Assembly: GCA_002361535.1 (NCBI GenBank)
Contig: DETG01000097.1
Location: forward strand, 1-9,186
Origin: Prevotella sp. UBA3294
Lineage (GTDB): Bacteria; Bacteroidota; Bacteroidia; Bacteroidales; Bacteroidaceae
Length of the DNA: 9,186 bases
Reading direction: 5' to 3'
This document shows positions 7,170 through 9,186 of this stretch, one piece after another. Both the position numbers and the translations under genes were made by a program. The number at the start of each line of letters is the position of its first letter. Within the stretch, counting starts at the first letter, position 1. The notes beneath the pieces were generated by a model. That model had not been told where the DNA came from. It saw only the letters and a program-made list of their open reading frames with translations, and ran no database searches.

Positions 7170-8476
7170 GTGATCTGATCATTATCGGTAGTGGCCCCGG
7201 AGGGTATCGCACGGCCGAATATGCCGCACGCAAGGGGTTGAGTGTGACCATCTTCGAAGAGAACGAAGCGGGTGGCACCTGCTTGAATTGTGGCTGTATC
7301 CCCACCAAGACGCTTTGTCATGAGGCAGAAGTAGCGGATTTACTGAAAGGGGCTGGAGTGAATGTCATCGACTTCCCCGACATCCAAGCAAGGAAAGAAA
7401 AGGTCATCACCCAGCTTCGTAGTGGTGTAGAAACGCTATTGGGTAGTAACAACATTTCTTTTGTACATGGACATGCAACCCTGCAAGATGCCCATACAGT
7501 GACAGCAAATGGGGAGACCTATTCGGCGAAGAATATCATCATCGCTACGGGATCTCATGCCAAGATGCTTCCCATAGAGGGCATTGACCAGGAGAATGTG
7601 ATGACCTCCACAGAACTACTCAACATCAATGAGGTGCCGCAACGTCTTTGCATAGTGGGGGCAGGAGTCATCGGCATGGAAATGGCATCGGTGTTTAACA
7701 GTTTCGGCAGTGAGGTGACAGTCATCGAGTTCCTGAAAGAGTGTTTACCGATGCTTGACAGCGACATCGCCAAACGACTCAGACAGACGATCAGCAAGCA
7801 AGGTGTCAACTTCTTCATGCAGAGTGGTGTGAAAAGGATCAATGGCAACACCGTGTTCTTCGAGCGCAAAGGGAAGGAAGAACAGGTGGAGGCTGATATG
7901 ATTCTCATAGCCACGGGAAGAGGTGCCAACGTGGATGGCTTAGGACTGGAGAACGTTGGCGTGACATTCTCAGCCAAAGGGATTGATGTCGATAATCACA
8001 TGCAAACGAATATCCCCGGGATCTATGCCATAGGTGATGTGAATGCCAGGATGATGTTAGCACATGCCGCAACCTTCCAGGGATTCCGTGCAGTGAATCA
8101 TATCCTGGGATATGAGGATCAAATCAACCTCGACATCATGCCTTCTGCCATCTTCACAAAACCCGAGGCAGCCAGTGTGGGACTGTCAGAAGACCAGTGT
8201 AAGGAGAAAGGCCTCTCGTTCATCTGTAAGAAAGGGTTCTACCGCGCTAATGGCAAAGCATTAGCCATGGACGATACTGATGGCATGCTGAAACTCATGG
8301 CTGCGGAGGATGGAAAGATTTTGGGCTGTCATGTGTTTGGTGCCCACGCTGCTGACATCGTTCAGGAAGTCAGTGTGCTGATGTGCAAAGGTGCCACCGT
8401 TCAGGAATTGGCACAGATGGTCCATATCCACCCCACCCTCGGTGAGATTCTTCAGGACACAGCCCTTTCCTTCTAA
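7166..8476 (+). CDS. lpdA: Dihydrolipoamide dehydrogenase (E3 / glycine cleavage L protein)
   Basis: This flavoprotein reoxidises the dihydrolipoyl arm of GcvH and reduces NAD+. The 436-residue chain has an N-terminal FAD-binding GSGPGGY motif (8-14) and the redox disulfide in GGTCLNCGCIPTK (C39 and C44). It also has an NAD-binding GAGVIG (165-170), a second FAD segment GIYAIGDV (285-292), and the C-terminal catalytic His-Glu pair in HPTLGE (H422, E427). It is somewhat shorter than the 460-480 residues of many E3 enzymes but has all key residues. An additional cysteine, C42, lies between the two redox cysteines where valine is usual. It is the last gene of the gcv operon, overlapping gcvPB by four bases and ending just before a terminator, so it is most likely a dedicated L protein. 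Confidence 0.95.
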   Translation: MSDLIIIGSGPGGYRTAEYAARKGLSVTIFEENEAGGTCLNCGCIPTKTLCHEAEVADLLKGAGVNVIDFPDIQARKEKVITQLRSGVETLLGSNNISFVHGHATLQDAHTVTANGETYSAKNIIIATGSHAKMLPIEGIDQENVMTSTELLNINEVPQRLCIVGAGVIGMEMASVFNSFGSEVTVIEFLKECLPMLDSDIAKRLRQTISKQGVNFFMQSGVKRINGNTVFFERKGKEEQVEADMILIATGRGANVDGLGLENVGVTFSAKGIDVDNHMQTNIPGIYAIGDVNARMMLAHAATFQGFRAVNHILGYEDQINLDIMPSAIFTKPEAASVGLSEDQCKEKGLSFICKKGFYRANGKALAMDDTDGMLKLMAAEDGKILGCHVFGAHAADIVQEVSVLMCKGATVQELAQMVHIHPTLGEILQDTALSF

Positions 8477-8490
8477 GTCTATGGATAGCC

Positions 8491-8528
8491 AAAAAGGGGT
8501 TGCTACTCATTGAGAAGCAACCCCTTTT
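8491..8528. terminator. Bidirectional intrinsic terminator between lpd and atpG
   Basis: A 13-bp perfect stem (8492-8504 with 8516-8528, AAAAGGGGTTGCT and its complement) continues past one A-A mismatch with CTC/GAG and a 3-base loop. The stem has a T-run on the + strand side (8525-8528) and an A-run (8491-8495) that becomes a T-run on the - strand. It can therefore serve both lpd and the convergent atpG. Confidence 0.88.
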
Positions 8529-8557
8529 AATATGCCTTGCAGAAGGACGGAACCGTA

Positions 8558-9184
8558 TCAGTTGTTCACCGATCCACCCACAATGTCCAACAGTTCGGAA
8601 GTGATGGCCTGCTGACGACTCTTGTTGTACTGGAGGTTTAACTCACGTAACAACTCATCCGCATTATCGGTAGCGGTCTGCATAGCCACCATACGCGCCG
8701 CATGCTCAGAGGCATTACTGTCGAGCAAAGCCGTATAAAGCATCAGGTGAGCCAGTTTGGGAACAAGCTGAGAGAGCACTGTATCCATGTCAGGCTCCAC
8801 GATAAAGTTATCGTTCAGCGGCTTCACATCCTCCTTCTCGCCCCTTGCCTCTTTCTTCTCACCTCTTTTCTTCAGGTACTCCTGACTCTCCTTTGTGGCA
8901 ATCACAGAGGTGAGGTCACGCTCATGATCACGCTGTAACTCTTCCTCCAAATCGATAGGAAGGAAGGTCTTACGGGTTAGCACCTGCGAACCGGCACTCT
9001 TGAAATGATGATAGATCAGTTCTACCTTGTCAATCTCGCCTTCCAGGAACTTCATTCCGATTTCCCGGGCAATCTCAATGCACTGATTAGCATTGGGCTT
9101 ATCAGCCAAGGAAGAATACTCACCCACAGTCTTCAGCCCCATCTTATTCGCCTTCTCATAAACCTTACGACCAATGGGATAGAT
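8558..9184 (-). CDS. atpG: F1Fo ATP synthase gamma subunit, 5'-truncated
   Basis: The frame is open to the window edge, so the N-terminal part is missing; 208 residues are visible. The gamma subunit is the central rotor shaft of F1. The best evidence is the C-terminal stretch LDSNASEHAARMVAMQTATDN, followed by LNLQYNKSRQQAITSELLDI, which is the hallmark C-terminal helix of gamma subunits (E-x-x-A-R-M-x-A-M, then N-x-x-R-Q-x-x-I-T-x-E-x-x-E/D-I). Upstream, IYPIGRKVYEKANKMG and the KVELIYHHFKSAGSQVLTRKTFLPID segment fit the Rossmann-like domain of the family. An internal ATG at 9142 should not be taken as the start. A charged, low-complexity segment (KKRGEKKEARGEKED, 8828-8872) interrupts the chain. 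The rest of the atp operon would lie beyond the right edge. Confidence 0.93.
   Translation of the reverse strand: MYPIGRKVYEKANKMGLKTVGEYSSLADKPNANQCIEIAREIGMKFLEGEIDKVELIYHHFKSAGSQVLTRKTFLPIDLEEELQRDHERDLTSVIATKESQEYLKKRGEKKEARGEKEDVKPLNDNFIVEPDMDTVLSQLVPKLAHLMLYTALLDSNASEHAARMVAMQTATDNADELLRELNLQYNKSRQQAITSELLDIVGGSVNN
8828..8872 (-). repeat. Charged low-complexity insertion within atpG
   Basis: Fifteen codons encode KKRGEKKEARGEKED. They include two degenerate 7-residue copies, RGEKKEA and RGEKEDV (the last V lies just past the interval), whose coding DNA matches at 14 of 21 bases. The coding strand is almost pure purine here. It sits between the Rossmann-like domain and the C-terminal helix, probably in a surface loop. 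Similar Arg/Gly/Glu/Lys repeats occur as insertions in Bacteroidota proteins (recalled pattern, not searched). Confidence 0.55.
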
Positions 9185-9186
9185 CT

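Noticed and set aside
8702..8938. 78-codon + strand reading frame opposite atpG
   Set aside because: It lies wholly antisense to a conserved gamma subunit and has no recognisable features.
1..9186. CRISPR arrays, tRNA or rRNA genes, transposases or phage genes
   Set aside because: No regularly spaced repeats, cloverleaf-like sequences or recombinase motifs were seen; all substantial coding space is taken by metabolic genes.

Overview
The window reads as a chromosomal segment of a Bacteroidota bacterium, most likely from the Prevotellaceae. The evidence is a Bacteroidota-type promoter (TTG, then TATATTTG after 20 bases), weak or absent Shine-Dalgarno sequences at most genes, a methylmalonyl-CoA decarboxylase-type gene set as used in succinate/propionate metabolism, and a gamma ATP synthase subunit of the Bacteroidota kind. 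This placement comes from reading the sequence only; no database search was run.

Region 1 (1-1369, + strand) is the 3' end of a biotin-dependent acyl-CoA carboxyltransferase operon. It holds the C-terminal part of the carboxyltransferase (MmdA/PccB type), a 49-residue MmdE-like small subunit, and a biotin carrier protein with the EAMKM biotinylation motif, closed by a clear intrinsic terminator. No membrane beta subunit (MmdB/OadB) follows the carrier gene.

Region 2 (1370-1779) is a non-coding gap. It contains an imperfect 18-bp inverted repeat (1601-1649) and then the promoter of the next operon.

Region 3 (1780-8476, + strand) is a complete glycine cleavage operon: lplA, gcvT, gcvH, gcvPA, gcvPB, lpd. 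Glycine is decarboxylated by P (two chains here), the aminomethyl group is carried on the lipoyl arm of H, T passes the one-carbon unit to tetrahydrofolate and releases ammonia, and Lpd (L protein) reoxidises the dihydrolipoyl arm with NAD+. LplA can attach lipoate to H. Junctions are tight (TAATG, a 6-base gap, ATGA, ATGA), except for a 100-base gap with a GC-rich palindrome in front of gcvH.

Region 4 (8477-9186) has a strong stem-loop that can terminate transcription from both sides, followed by the convergent, 5'-truncated atpG on the - strand, which carries a short charged low-complexity insertion.

Most of the window is well-understood metabolism and I do not see a new defence, mobile or RNA-guided system. 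The points most worth checking are the two-chain P-protein operon with its own lipoate ligase and E3, the missing decarboxylase beta subunit next to an MmdE-like peptide, the inverted repeat upstream of the gcv promoter, the palindrome before gcvH, and the repeat-like insertion in atpG.
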